From positions 1 through 64,000 of the forward strand of contig CASDRU010000006.1 of assembly GCA_949283305.1 (NCBI GenBank): a DNA stretch of 64,000 nt, in the 5' to 3' direction. Position numbers and translations under genes: made by a program. Source of the DNA: an uncultured Spirochaetales bacterium. Its GTDB lineage: Bacteria > Spirochaetota > Spirochaetia > Sphaerochaetales > Sphaerochaetaceae. Shown piece after piece: positions 8,870 through 17,843 of the stretch (position 1 is its first letter; each line of letters starts with the position of its first letter). Under the pieces are notes generated by a model, which had not been told where the DNA came from, made no database searches, and saw nothing but the letters and a program-made list of their open reading frames with translations.

Positions 8870-10130
8870 CTACATAATCGGAAGGAACGGGAACTCAAAA
8901 CCTCCCATGCAGAAATAGATCATATTCTTGAAGTTCTCCATATTCCTGAATCCTCTAGCCCTGTTCTTGATGATGCTTATCTTCGAGTTGAATCCCTCTA
9001 AGATGGCATTCGTCTTCCTGGACACGAAATAGTTGAGGATTTCCACGGCATTCCTGGTAAGGCTCTTGGCAACAGCCCACATCTCACGGACTGTGCTGTT
9101 TGCCATGTCCAAGGTAAGATCTTCAAGAAAGGCGCAGGCACTCCCATAATCCATGCATTCCTCATACATTGCCTGAAGTCTCAGCCTGTACCTGTATGCA
9201 ATTATCGTATCAAGATCCTCAGATGATGAAAAAAGCTCATCAAGCGTTGCTGCCTGCCTAGCGGTAAGGTTCTCCCTGTTCTTCAGCCAGATGTATCTTG
9301 TCCCATCCAGGAGATCCCGTTTACGCTTATCGCGGCATCTCCTTTCCCTCTTGCGGACATTGTCAACCGCATCGCCCATGAGCCTCATCACATGGAAGCG
9401 GTCAATCGTGAGCATTGCCTCAGGGAATTCATCCTGCATAGCGCTGCGGTATCCATGACACATATCGCTCCACATTATCCTTCCTGCCATGGAATGCGGT
9501 AAATGATTCTGCGAAAGCACTTACGGTATCATTGCCTTTCCCGTCCTCTATATCGAGAACCCGTGCCTTGGGATTCTTCTCCGTGGGATGCGAGAGGAAT
9601 ACCGTTATGTATTCATGCCCTTTATGGCTATACTCATCCACCCCTATGGCCTCCACGTCAGAGAAGCTCCTCCCTTTCTTCGCATCCTCCACATAGAAGG
9701 AGAGCATCCTCCACAGCTTCGTGTCATGCTCCCCAATCTCCCTCGCTGCCGCCGCTACAGAAAGATGCTTCAGCAGCGTAAGGATCACTCCTTCCATCAT
9801 GAGCGTGAAACCCGATCCTTCGCATCCCCATGGCACATCCACTGTCCTCACGCCATGCCCCTCGCATTTTGTCCTTGGTACCCTGGCGTGGATGTAGCAC
9901 CGGTACTGGAAGAAGTTCAGATGCCTCCAGACCCTTTCCCTCGTATCATGAACCATGCATTCCTCTCCGCATACAGGGCAGGGAATTCTCGTGCCTTCGT
10001 CAAAGTCCACATATATATGCATCTCAAGCCTTCCTGGATTCTTCTCCGATGGTATGAGCTGTGTATCTGTTATCTTCCAGGGCTTCTGGATCCCCAACGC
10101 TATCTCGAATGGATTGATGCTTGTATTCAT
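8870..10130 (-). pseudogene. ISL3-family transposase, frameshifted
   Basis: Two overlapping leftward frames together make one ISL3 transposase of about 420 residues. The upstream frame (10130 to 9429) has the N-terminal zinc finger CPVCGEEC...C, the PRTKCEGHGVRTVDVPW signature and the first catalytic Asp in IGVDEYSHKG. The downstream frame (to 8870) has SDMCHGYRSAM, the second catalytic Asp in TIDRFHV and the Glu in LEGFNSKISIIK. Switching between them needs a +1 shift near 9480-9495; there is no obvious slippery run. This looks like a one-base insertion or two-base deletion, though a programmed shift cannot be excluded. All three DDE residues are present across the two frames. Confidence 0.85.
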
Positions 10131-10167
10131 ATCCTTGAGTATAGCAGGCTATATTGTTTCACTTCTA

Positions 10168-10194
10168 TCTACCCACTATAAATAGCGAATGGCC
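10168..10194 (-). repeat. Right terminal inverted repeat
   Basis: Mate of the left repeat. The transposase start lies about 40 bp inside this end. Confidence 0.85.
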
Positions 10195-10202
10195 AAAATA
10201 AA
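10195..10202. repeat. Right target-site duplication of the ISL3 element
   Basis: AAAATAAA, identical to 8834-8841. Confidence 0.85.
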
Positions 10203-10242
10203 TTTCAAAATATGTTGCATACATTCCCGTTATGGTGTACTC

Positions 10243-10278
10243 TTGTGGTAAGAAGTGGGTGAATTTCCCATAAAGTGG
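10243..10278 (+). promoter_or_regulatory. Candidate MraZ operator (phased GTGG boxes)
   Basis: Four 10-bp-phased hexamers directly before mraZ: TTGTGG, AAGTGG, a non-matching unit, then AAGTGG. MraZ proteins are known to autoregulate by binding direct TGGG/AAGTGG-type repeats at about 10-bp spacing in front of the division cluster. TTGCAT at 10215 with TACTCT at 10238 is a weak candidate promoter. The assignment is inference from position and periodicity. Confidence 0.4.
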
Positions 10279-10289
10279 CGCTTATGAAG

Positions 10290-10736
10290 ATGATAACCGG
10301 AATATACAACACGAGTGTGGACGAGAAAGGAAGGATACTTCTTCCTTCAAGAATGCGCTCTGCTCTTATGTCCCAGGAGCTTGTTGCCCTTCCGGGTCTT
10401 GATGAGAACCATCTGATGCTTATGACTCCTTCCTACTTCGAAGATCGGTTTTCTCAGGCTGTGCTTTCCTCTGACACGGCAATGTTTGATAAAGGAAAGC
10501 GCAGCCTCATTAGAAAGCTCATTGCACCGGCTGTATACATTGAGCTGGATGCATCAGGACGTGTGAATATTCCTCTTTCATTAAGGGAGAAATATTCTAT
10601 TTTGAATAAAACAGATGTCGCTCTTGTTGGAACAGGCTTTTCCATTGAAGTCTGGAACAAGGAGATTTTCGATAGGGCAGAAGAAGAGGATACTACAAGT
10701 CTTTCAGACCTTGCTGAAAAGCTTAAGGAGGACTGA
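10290..10736 (+). CDS. mraZ: Transcriptional regulator MraZ
   Basis: MraZ (148 aa), the AbrB-fold DNA-binding protein that opens division and cell wall clusters. Two SpoVT/AbrB-like halves are visible: the first with TSVDEKGRILLPSRMR, the second with ELDASGRVNIPLSLRE. The ATG at 10290 is chosen because it gives the same 15-residue spacing from Met to KGR as known MraZ proteins; in-frame GTG 10275 and ATG 10284 are alternatives. No strong ribosome site is visible for any of them. The stop overlaps rsmH by 1 nt (TGATG). Candidate operator repeats lie just upstream. Confidence 0.93.
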   Translation: MITGIYNTSVDEKGRILLPSRMRSALMSQELVALPGLDENHLMLMTPSYFEDRFSQAVLSSDTAMFDKGKRSLIRKLIAPAVYIELDASGRVNIPLSLREKYSILNKTDVALVGTGFSIEVWNKEIFDRAEEEDTTSLSDLAEKLKED

Positions 10737-11623
10737 TGGAAATAGTACATTATCCTGTTCTTCATAAAGAGGTTCTTGAATATCTTGATTTGAGCAGCCT
10801 GAGTGGTCCTGTCTTGATTGATGCGACTACCGGAGAAGGCGGTCACAGTGCGCTCTTTCTGGAAAAGTATCCATCTCTTACTGTTTACGGTCTTGACCGT
10901 GACAGCGAGATACAGAAAAAAGCCATAAAGCGCTTTGAGTGCTATGGAAATAGATTCAGACCTGTAAATACATGGTTTGATGAGTTTTTAAGGAATGCAG
11001 AAAGCAGCTTTGCAGATGCAATCCTTTTTGATTTGGGAATCTCGATGTTCCATTATGTCGAAAGCCAGCGCGGCTTCAGCTTCTCCCGAGATGAAAAGCT
11101 GGATATGCGCCTTGATCTAAATCAGAAGCTGAGTGCATATGACATCGTGAATTATTACAGTGAGGAAGACCTTGCTGACGTGATTTACCGCTATGGAGAA
11201 GAGCGGTATTCAAGAAGGATAAGCAGTGCTATCTGCCTTGAAAGAAAAAGAGGAAAGATAGAAAGCTGTGCAGAACTCGCATCCTTGATTGCTCGCTCGG
11301 TACCGAAGGAATACCGCTACGGAAAGATAAATCCTGCAACGCGCACATTCCAGGCACTGAGGATAGAGACAAACAAGGAGCTTGACAGGATTTCACCTTC
11401 ACTTGAAGAGGGCATCAGGGTTCTCAAAAGCGGAGGAAGAATTGCAGTAATCACTTTCCACAGTCTTGAGGACAGGATAGTGAAATGGTTCTTCAAGAAC
11501 CGGGAAAAGGAAGTTGGAGACATCAGGATACTCACCAAGAAGCCTGTTGTACCGACAAAGGAAGAAGATGATGAGAATGCTGCAAGCAGAAGCAGCAAAC
11601 TGAGGGTTATAGAAAAATGCTAG
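10736..11623 (+). CDS. rsmH: 16S rRNA (cytosine(1402)-N4)-methyltransferase RsmH
   Basis: RsmH/MraW (295 aa), SAM-dependent methylation of C1402 in 16S rRNA. It begins with the HYPVLHKEVLEYL element, has the SAM-binding ATTGEGGHS, the family block SQRGFSFSRDEKLDMRLD, and the C-terminal ITFHSLEDRIVKWFF. Normal length. It is translationally coupled to mraZ upstream (1-nt overlap), and its 3' end overlaps the small ftsL-like gene by 7 nt, the usual mraZ-rsmH-ftsL order. Confidence 0.96.
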   Translation: MEIVHYPVLHKEVLEYLDLSSLSGPVLIDATTGEGGHSALFLEKYPSLTVYGLDRDSEIQKKAIKRFECYGNRFRPVNTWFDEFLRNAESSFADAILFDLGISMFHYVESQRGFSFSRDEKLDMRLDLNQKLSAYDIVNYYSEEDLADVIYRYGEERYSRRISSAICLERKRGKIESCAELASLIARSVPKEYRYGKINPATRTFQALRIETNKELDRISPSLEEGIRVLKSGGRIAVITFHSLEDRIVKWFFKNREKEVGDIRILTKKPVVPTKEEDDENAASRSSKLRVIEKC

Positions 11624-11898
11624 TTAAGGAAAAACAGATTAATTTGACACTGAATCAGAAGGCTCTGGTCATTCTTGCCTTTGTCTTTATTTTCTTGATG
11701 CTTTTCCTGCCGCTCTGGCAGATTGGAAGAAACCGCAGCCTTGATATGGAAATCGAGAGCCAGAGAAAGAAAATGCTGGCTCTTGAGGAGGAAGAAAGAG
11801 TCATAAAGGCCAATATCGCCACACTTTCCAATGAAAGTCTAGCCTACCTCCTTGAAAGCGATATTGACTATGATACTTTATTGTTATCATCACTATGA
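11617..11898 (+). CDS. FtsL/DivIC-like small division protein
   Basis: A 93-residue bitopic membrane protein: a short basic N-terminus, one transmembrane helix at about residues 14-35, then a heptad-like coiled coil (SLDMEIESQRKKMLALEEEERVIK begins near residue 39, given here only in part by position). Size, topology and location right after rsmH match FtsL, which links FtsB, FtsQ and the FtsWI synthase. FtsL sequences are poorly conserved, so the call rests on topology and position. It overlaps rsmH by 7 nt and is followed by a terminator hairpin. Confidence 0.65.
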   Translation: MLVKEKQINLTLNQKALVILAFVFIFLMLFLPLWQIGRNRSLDMEIESQRKKMLALEEEERVIKANIATLSNESLAYLLESDIDYDTLLLSSL

Positions 11899-11922
11899 CA
11901 ATCTTTCTTTTTCTAATATAAT
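11895..11922 (+). promoter_or_regulatory. Candidate sigma-70 promoter for ftsW
   Basis: ATGACA (11895-11900), 16-bp spacer, TATAAT (11917-11922). The predicted start at about 11929 lies inside the terminator hairpin that follows, so new transcripts would carry only its 3' half. Confidence 0.55.
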
Positions 11923-11924
11923 TA

Positions 11925-11948
11925 TGCCCAAGAAATTGGGCATTTTTT
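11925..11948 (+). terminator. Intrinsic terminator between ftsL-like gene and ftsW
   Basis: Perfect hairpin TGCCCA-AGAAAT-TGGGCA followed by six T. It would end transcripts from mraZ-rsmH-ftsL while the overlapping promoter restarts transcription for ftsW. Confidence 0.7.
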
Positions 11949-11960
11949 GACTGAGGGTGT

Positions 11961-13103
11961 ATGAGAGCAGAACAGGATTATGACGATTTCACATTGAGGG
12001 ATTACAATGAAAAGGAATTAAGCGGTTCCCTTTCTCCTTTTACATTCCTCTGCCTTGTCATCCTTCTTATGATGATTGGCCTGATCAATGCCTACAGCGC
12101 AAGCTATGACACTGCGCTTAAAAGCGGTCTCAGCCATTACTATTATTTTGTCGAAGTTATTCTTTTCGAGGCCTTTGCAATCCTTGCAGGAATCTTTCTT
12201 TTCTTTGTTCCAGAAAAGAGATGTGAGAAAATATATATTTTCACAAGTCTTCTTGCATTTCTGTTTCTTTTCTTCAATTACTTTGTGTCATTTACTGGAA
12301 AGAATATCGTGTTCTTTTCTGATGTTAGAAGCGGAGATGTGATCATATTCTCATCTGTGCTTTTCGTGGCATCGGTATTTCCTAAAATAAAGAACAGGGA
12401 CAGAAGGGGATGGATCTACATCTTGTATTTCACTCTGAGCATTGCTCTTGAGTTTTCTTTGATATATCTTGGGCAGTCCTCATATGCGCTGCTGTTTGTT
12501 CTGATCAGCATCGCCTCAATATTCAAATCCGGAATAGAGAAAAGATATACAGTGACATTCGCACTCTTTTCCCTTTCATTCTTTGTTTTCTTCATCTTCA
12601 TTCTCCCAAGCCTTGACAATGTGTTTTTCCGCCTGATGCCATACAGTTCTCTCAATGAGATAACAGAGAGGGCAAGCAACTGCATCTCTGCAATAACAGA
12701 AGGAGGCATTTTCGGAAAGGGAATCGGAAAAGGATATTACAAGCTTGGAATAATTGAGAATGTCCACACGGACTATATCTTCTCATCCTTTGTAGAGGAG
12801 ATGGGGCTTGTAGGAGTCAGTATATTTTTTATTATCCTCCTTCTTTTCCTTTATCTTGGAATCAGGAGCTCGCGCCGTGCTGATATGATTTCAGATGAGT
12901 TTGCTTCTGTGATAATCTACTCATTTTCTTTCCTAATTTTCCTCAAGGCAGCTCTTTCTGCCCTGATATGTACAAATGTTATCCCCCTGGACGGGCTTTC
13001 TTTCCCGTTTTTATCAACAGACGGGATTGAGGAATTCATACTCATAATAGAGTGTGCTTTCCTGTATAAATTTATTCACCTTTCGGGAAGGGGAAGGCTT
13101 TGA
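11961..13103 (+). CDS. ftsW: FtsW/RodA-type SEDS protein, divergent
   Basis: A 380-residue polytopic membrane protein with about ten hydrophobic segments, of the SEDS family (septal peptidoglycan glycosyltransferase FtsW). The loop motif ENVHTDYIFSSFVEEMG matches the HTDFIF...EE signature. The second signature is altered: IPLDGLSFPFLSTDGIEEF stands where most members have the GGSS-type motif. TGAGGG lies 3 nt before the ATG. Position between ftsL-like and ftsQ genes supports FtsW over RodA. A 4-nt overlap (TTGA) leads into ftsQ. The altered motif fits with unusual wall chemistry. Confidence 0.85.
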   Translation: MRAEQDYDDFTLRDYNEKELSGSLSPFTFLCLVILLMMIGLINAYSASYDTALKSGLSHYYYFVEVILFEAFAILAGIFLFFVPEKRCEKIYIFTSLLAFLFLFFNYFVSFTGKNIVFFSDVRSGDVIIFSSVLFVASVFPKIKNRDRRGWIYILYFTLSIALEFSLIYLGQSSYALLFVLISIASIFKSGIEKRYTVTFALFSLSFFVFFIFILPSLDNVFFRLMPYSSLNEITERASNCISAITEGGIFGKGIGKGYYKLGIIENVHTDYIFSSFVEEMGLVGVSIFFIILLLFLYLGIRSSRRADMISDEFASVIIYSFSFLIFLKAALSALICTNVIPLDGLSFPFLSTDGIEEFILIIECAFLYKFIHLSGRGRL

Positions 13104-13786
13104 GAAGCAGGATAGTGCTGACCCTTTGCGCTTTATGTGCTCTTATAGTGCTTGTGTCAGTATCTTTATACAGGTTTTTTTACATTGACAGCGTGGATGC
13201 TTCCTCCATGATCTTCACACTCAGTGAAGAGCGTCTTGTTCTGGAAGCAGAAAGGAATAGAAGCTTCTTCAAAACGGAGGGAAAGCTTGAGAGCCTTCCT
13301 TATGTCAGCAATGTTGATTTTTCTCGCTCTGGTGATATCCTCATCATCCAGCCATCCTATAGAAATGGCATTCTCATTGCAGATGATATAAGCCTTGCCT
13401 TTTATGACGGAGAAGATGTTTCTATGCTTGAGAAAGGGGATTATGGAAGATTAAGGAGATATTATGTATCTGTCTTTGTCCCTTCTTCTGTTTTCGCTCT
13501 CATTTCTTCTTTTCAAGCTGATGAGCATGCTGCTTATCTGTTGGATTTATTGCTGGAAACAGTATATAATCATGATTTGATAACCTCTGTTGAATTATCG
13601 TTCATATCAGGTTATGAAACCCTGGTTATAAACATGGAAGACTATGGTTACGTCCTCTATGCATATTTACCGCTTGATGAAGGCGATTTATCCTCATCGC
13701 TTGACTATATTCAATCTCTTGGCTTGAATATAGCAGAGGATGAGATATATATTCTCAGGGACAAGAGACTGACAAGGGCAGGTTAG
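13100..13786 (+). CDS. ftsQ: FtsQ/DivIB-like division protein
   Basis: A 228-residue bitopic protein with one N-terminal transmembrane segment (about residues 5-25) and an extracytoplasmic domain, lying between ftsW and ftsA where ftsQ is expected. Overall similarity to FtsQ is weak: a POTRA-like N-terminal region (ESLPYVSNVDFSRSGDILII) can be made out. It starts with TTG at 13100, overlapping the ftsW stop as TTGA. Its role would be to connect FtsL/FtsB with the divisome. The call rests mainly on topology and gene order. Confidence 0.7.
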   Translation: MRSRIVLTLCALCALIVLVSVSLYRFFYIDSVDASSMIFTLSEERLVLEAERNRSFFKTEGKLESLPYVSNVDFSRSGDILIIQPSYRNGILIADDISLAFYDGEDVSMLEKGDYGRLRRYYVSVFVPSSVFALISSFQADEHAAYLLDLLLETVYNHDLITSVELSFISGYETLVINMEDYGYVLYAYLPLDEGDLSSSLDYIQSLGLNIAEDEIYILRDKRLTRAG

Positions 13787-13789
13787 ATT

Positions 13790-15022
13790 GTGGCTACAGA
13801 TAAAACATTATTAGGACTGGATATAGGCACATCCTCAATTAGAGCCGTGATCGGTAGCGTCTCCCGTGACGGGCAGCTGATGATAGAAGCGGTTGCCGAG
13901 CGTCAGAGCGAAGGCGTGAAAAATGGTGCCATTGTCAATATTGAACAGACATTGAAGGCTATCAACAGCGTTATAAATGATGCAGAGCTTCAGAGCGGTA
14001 ACGAGGTCCAGTCCGTGATCCTCTCTGTCGGTGGAGAGCATATATATGGAATCAAGAGCAACGGAGCTGTTGGAATAACGAACAAGAATCAGGAAATCAC
14101 AAGCGAGGACATAAGGAAATCGATTGAGATTGCCCGTGCCCATGATCTGCCGCAGGATACAGAGATAATCCATACCCTTGTCCAGGATTTCCAGGTTGAC
14201 AGCCGTTATGGGATAAAGGACCCGATTGACATGCTCGGACACCGTCTGGATACAAGAGTTCTGCTTGTAACAGGATCATCGAGCATAATCCAGAATGAGA
14301 GAAAATGCGTCCAGAAAGCAGGACTGCAGGTCCAGAGAATGATATTGAACACCCTTGCAGACAGCGAGGTTGCCCTTTCCCAGGAAGAAAAGGAAATGGG
14401 TGCGATTATAATAAACATCGGAAGCGGCACTACAAATATGATCTGTTACAGCCAGGGCTCTCCTGTCTTTGTAGGCGGAGTTGCATTTGGTGGAGACAAT
14501 GTGACTGCAGATATTGCATATATACTCCAGCTTCCGCGTGTTGCCGCAGAGTCCATAAAGATCCAGTATGGTTCATGCCATACCCCAAGCATTTCATCTG
14601 ATGAGATGGTGATCACCCCGGCAGTGGGAGGAAAGCCTTCTTTCAGAATGCCGAGAAAGGAGCTTGGAAAGATAATTGAGCCGAGAATGGCTGAGATTTT
14701 CTCTCTTCTGCAAGGCAAGCTGGATAAGGAGAACATCCAGGGCTCATTCGGATCAGGAATAATCTTAGTCGGAGGGGGAGCGATGCTATCAGGAGCATCA
14801 GAGCTTGCTGCCGAGATTTTCCACCTGCCTGCGAAGGTAGGCTTTCCTGTTGCCATCGGAGGTCTTGACAGGCAGTACATTGATCCTGCATACACAACAG
14901 TTCTCGGTCTTGTGAAGATGGAGGCCAAGAAATACAGGGAAATAAGTTCTCATATATCCACAAGGGCAGAAAAAGAGAGACTGTCAAGAAAGATGAAAGG
15001 ATTCTTTTCAAAACTGTTTTAA
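13790..15022 (+). CDS. ftsA: Cell division protein FtsA
   Basis: Actin-like membrane tether for FtsZ (410 aa, normal). Phosphate-1 motif GLDIGTSSIRAVIG is near the N-terminus, then the SHS2 region (VQSVILSVGGEHIYGI), phosphate-2 INIGSGTTNM and the adenosine motif ILVGGGAMLSG. The C-terminus ends SRKMKGFFSKLF, an amphipathic membrane-targeting helix. The start is GTG at 13790, 3 bp after ftsQ. ftsZ follows after 12 bp with its own strong ribosome site. Confidence 0.96.
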   Translation: MATDKTLLGLDIGTSSIRAVIGSVSRDGQLMIEAVAERQSEGVKNGAIVNIEQTLKAINSVINDAELQSGNEVQSVILSVGGEHIYGIKSNGAVGITNKNQEITSEDIRKSIEIARAHDLPQDTEIIHTLVQDFQVDSRYGIKDPIDMLGHRLDTRVLLVTGSSSIIQNERKCVQKAGLQVQRMILNTLADSEVALSQEEKEMGAIIINIGSGTTNMICYSQGSPVFVGGVAFGGDNVTADIAYILQLPRVAAESIKIQYGSCHTPSISSDEMVITPAVGGKPSFRMPRKELGKIIEPRMAEIFSLLQGKLDKENIQGSFGSGIILVGGGAMLSGASELAAEIFHLPAKVGFPVAIGGLDRQYIDPAYTTVLGLVKMEAKKYREISSHISTRAEKERLSRKMKGFFSKLF

Positions 15023-15034
15023 AGGGAGAAAGCT

Positions 15035-16300
15035 ATGAATTTTGATATATTCGACATCGAGGATACTACAACTGGAGAGCAGGCCGCTCCTACAATAATC
15101 AAGGTTGTCGGAGTCGGAGGAGGCGGAGGAAATGCTGTAAACCGCATGATTGCAGCAGGTCTCAAGAAGGTCTCTTTTATTGCTCTCAACACAGACGTGC
15201 AGGCTCTTCAGCGTTCGAATGCCCAGACAAGGATTGCAATAGGAAAGGAGCTTACCGGAGGGCTTGGAGCCGGAGGACAGCCGGAAATCGGAGAAAAGGC
15301 CGCAATCGAGTCGAAAGAAGAGATCAGAGAGGCTTTAGATAATGCTGACATGGTTTTCATCACTGCAGGAATGGGCGGTGGAACCGGAACAGGAGCTGTT
15401 TCTGTTGTTGCAGAAATCGCAAAGTCAATCGGAGCTCTCACCGTTGCTGTAGTCACAACTCCCTTTGCCTTTGAAGGCAAGAAAAAGCTCATGCTTGCTC
15501 AGGCAGGAATAGAGAAGCTCAAGAAACAGGTTGACACTCTCATCCTTATTCCTAATCAGCACCTTCTGAATATTGTTGACAACAATACTCCAATAAAGCA
15601 GGCTTTCATAATCGCGGACAGCGCGCTCCTGCAGTCAGTACAGGGAATAAGCGATCTTATTACAGAACCTGGAGAGATAAACATCGACTTTGCTGATGTC
15701 AAGACTGTTATGAAAGGAAAAGGAGATGCTCTTATCGGACTTGGGTTTGGAGAAGGGGCTAACAGGGCAGTTGAGGCTGCAAAGCTTGCAATAAGCAATC
15801 CTCTTCTTGAGAATGCTTCCATTGATGGAGCAAAGAGCGTTCTTGTCAATCTTGCAGGAGGAGACAGCCTTACTATCCAGGAATACCAGGATGTTGTCGA
15901 AATCATCACTCAGAGCTGTGCAGAAGATGTTCTAGTAATTGCCGGTCAGAGCTATAATCCTTCTCTTGGAGACAGAATAAAGGTCACTGTGGTTGCAACT
16001 GGATTTGAAAAGAAGCCTGATGTTTCCACAGGGGATTCTGAGGCTGATGTGTTCAAGAAGAATCTTCTCAGCAGAGAAGAGCGCTTTGCCTCCTTCCAGG
16101 ATGAGAAGAAGGAAGAAAAGAAAGAGGAGCAGAGAAAAGATTCCTTCACTTCTTCTCAGGGCCAGAACTCTGATCCTGCAAGCATTACTGTAAACAGATG
16201 GCAGGATCTGCAGCAGCAGCTTGGAAAGAGAAGCGGGGGAGGAAATGACTATTCGATTCCTGCCGTGCTCAGATATTCCCGTGAGGACGATGAGCGATAA
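15035..16300 (+). CDS. ftsZ: Cell division protein FtsZ
   Basis: Tubulin-like GTPase forming the division ring (421 aa). It shows [14 protein letters not shown], the tubulin signature GGGTGTG and the T7 loop with [10 protein letters not shown] charged linker (about residues 340-400) leads to the C-terminal tail [10 protein letters not shown], the peptide that binds FtsA. The ribosome site AAGGGAGA is ideally placed before ATG 15035, suggesting high expression. The 3' end overlaps the downstream xer gene by 11 nt. Confidence 0.97.
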   Translation: MNFDIFDIEDTTTGEQAAPTIIKVVGVGGGGGNAVNRMIAAGLKKVSFIALNTDVQALQRSNAQTRIAIGKELTGGLGAGGQPEIGEKAAIESKEEIREALDNADMVFITAGMGGGTGTGAVSVVAEIAKSIGALTVAVVTTPFAFEGKKKLMLAQAGIEKLKKQVDTLILIPNQHLLNIVDNNTPIKQAFIIADSALLQSVQGISDLITEPGEINIDFADVKTVMKGKGDALIGLGFGEGANRAVEAAKLAISNPLLENASIDGAKSVLVNLAGGDSLTIQEYQDVVEIITQSCAEDVLVIAGQSYNPSLGDRIKVTVVATGFEKKPDVSTGDSEADVFKKNLLSREERFASFQDEKKEEKKEEQRKDSFTSSQGQNSDPASITVNRWQDLQQQLGKRSGGGNDYSIPAVLRYSREDDER

Positions 16301-17195
16301 TCTTCTGCTGACCCTCTTTTCGGACTACATCACATTCGAAGAGCGTCTTTCATCAAAGACAAAGGATGCCTATGTTCATGAGGCATCCCTTTTTTTCTCA
16401 TATCTTGAAACCAGGAGAATAAAGGTCGAGGATGCGTCTTTTTCCGATATCGAGGATTTTATCGTCCTCAGGAGAAAGAACTACAGCCTAGATGAGCGTA
16501 CTGTTTCGAAAATACTTTCAGCTCTACGTCTTCTCTTCAAGTTTCTTGTAAAGGAGAAAATCAGATCAGACAATCCTGTAGTGCTGATGGATCACCCCAG
16601 AAGCGAAGTCTCACTTCCTCGCACATTGAGCGAGGAGGAGGTGAATGAGATTCTTCTCTATTTCCGTGACGAGTCAGATGATCTGATGATCCGTGATTAT
16701 GCGATGTTTGAGCTTATATATTCATCTGGAATGAGAATAAGCGAACTTGTAAGTCTGGATCTTTCTTCATTTGACAGAAAGGAAAGCTCGATAAGGGTGA
16801 TTGGAAAGAGAAACAAGGAAAGGATTGTCTTCATCGGAGAGAGAGCAAGAGATGCTGTTTCCTTCTATATAGACAACATCAGGCCCCATCTTCTTTCTGC
16901 AAGAAGAGAAGAGGCGCTTTTTATCGGAAGGCGCGGTGAGCGTCTTACCAGGCAGGCAGTTCATAAACGCTTTCATGAATGCACAAGGAATCTTTGCTTA
17001 GATGCCACGGTGCATACGCTCAGACACAGCTTTGCTTCCCACATGATCAATAACGGAGCAGACATACGCTCAGTTCAGGAAATGCTCGGGCATTCAGATA
17101 TAAAGACAACACAGATATACACTCACCTGGATACAGCAGGACTGAAGGAAAGCTATGATGTGTTTTCAGAAAATCTTCTTGAAAATGATGACTGA
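16290..17195 (+). CDS. xerC: Tyrosine recombinase, XerC/XerD type (first of two)
   Basis: Tyrosine recombinase of 301 residues resolving chromosome dimers. An N-terminal SAM-like core-binding domain is followed by the catalytic domain with GMRISEL (Arg I), [11 protein letters not shown] (His/Arg II), MLGHSD (His III) and QIYTHL (Tyr). The start at ATG 16290, with TGAGGA just upstream, gives the usual 300-residue length; a longer reading from 16221 would lie mostly inside ftsZ. It overlaps ftsZ by 11 nt. XerC versus XerD cannot be settled; this copy is labelled XerC only because it comes first. Confidence 0.88.
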   Translation: MSDNLLLTLFSDYITFEERLSSKTKDAYVHEASLFFSYLETRRIKVEDASFSDIEDFIVLRRKNYSLDERTVSKILSALRLLFKFLVKEKIRSDNPVVLMDHPRSEVSLPRTLSEEEVNEILLYFRDESDDLMIRDYAMFELIYSSGMRISELVSLDLSSFDRKESSIRVIGKRNKERIVFIGERARDAVSFYIDNIRPHLLSARREEALFIGRRGERLTRQAVHKRFHECTRNLCLDATVHTLRHSFASHMINNGADIRSVQEMLGHSDIKTTQIYTHLDTAGLKESYDVFSENLLENDD

Positions 17196-17222
17196 AGCTG
17201 AGAGCGGGCTTTCTATATTTTC

Positions 17223-17843
17223 ATGGAGATGAACAGCTTTTTCATAAATGGAATAAAGGCAGAATATGCGGGCAATCTTTCATATCTGGACAAAAGTGTG
17301 TATTTCTGTTTCTCCGGCCCGGTTTCAGAGGATGTGAGGAAGAAGGCCAGACTTTCTTTGATTGAGGCTGCAGAAAATGGATATTCAGTGGTTTTGTCAG
17401 GATTCTCGAAAATATTTTATGACGCTCTTGAGCTTGTTTTTAAATGCAGGCTGTCTGTTTATGCTGTGCTTCCAGAGAAAAGAAGTCTTTTCTCTATCCA
17501 TGGAAGATACAGGAATGTGATATTATCTGGCGGAGCATACATATTTCCTCAGATTGCAGAAAATGATTATGGAAAAAGAAAGAGGATGTGTTCCTTTTTC
17601 TCATCTTTCATTTCTTCTGCAATCCTGTTTCTGAACTATGCAGACTACGCACTTGCAAGTGATGCACTTGATGAGGGAAGACCCGTTGCTGTAATGAGGG
17701 AAAGTCTGGTCAAAGCTTCTGCAAGAAGCCTCGTTTATCAAGGATGTCCAGTGGTTGAAAGCTTCTCATCCTTTCTCTCCCTTCCTTCCTGCTATGCTGT
17801 CGCACTGGAAAACGGAAGGGACTTTAAGGTATACTGCTTTTAA
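17223..17843 (+). CDS. DprA/Smf-like Rossmann protein, reduced
   Basis: A 206-residue protein that resembles a short, divergent DprA/Smf (the RecA-loading factor of transformation): SGPVSEDVRKKARLSLIEAA, then SVVLSGFSK in place of the VVSGLA element, and a late DALDEGRPVAVM matching the A..GR.V.AVPG strand. The usual GSR and ARGID motifs are missing, and the protein lacks the flanking SAM and winged-helix domains. It may start at ATG 17223 or 17229. It abuts xerD with a TAATG overlap. Function in DNA processing is a guess from fold and neighbours. Confidence 0.5.
   Translation: MEMNSFFINGIKAEYAGNLSYLDKSVYFCFSGPVSEDVRKKARLSLIEAAENGYSVVLSGFSKIFYDALELVFKCRLSVYAVLPEKRSLFSIHGRYRNVILSGGAYIFPQIAENDYGKRKRMCSFFSSFISSAILFLNYADYALASDALDEGRPVAVMRESLVKASARSLVYQGCPVVESFSSFLSLPSCYAVALENGRDFKVYCF

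Larger units (their letters stand above)
8842..10194 (-). mobile_element. ISL3-family insertion sequence (1353 bp)
   Basis: Complete element bounded by imperfect terminal inverted repeats of about 27 bp: the left end starts GGTTATTCG and the right end, read inward on the other strand, starts GGCCATTCG, sharing the core TAGTGGGTA. It is flanked by an exact 8-bp direct repeat (AAAATAAA). It carries one transposase region read leftward. The insertion sits between the GH57 terminator and the mraZ leader, so it does not visibly break a gene. Intact ends and a perfect duplication point to insertion in place rather than an old rearranged remnant. Confidence 0.9.

Noticed and set aside
9588-10181. 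Rightward frames of up to 197 residues within the IS element
   Set aside because: Antisense to the transposase; composition (His/Pro/Arg/Ser-rich) is that of a shadow frame.
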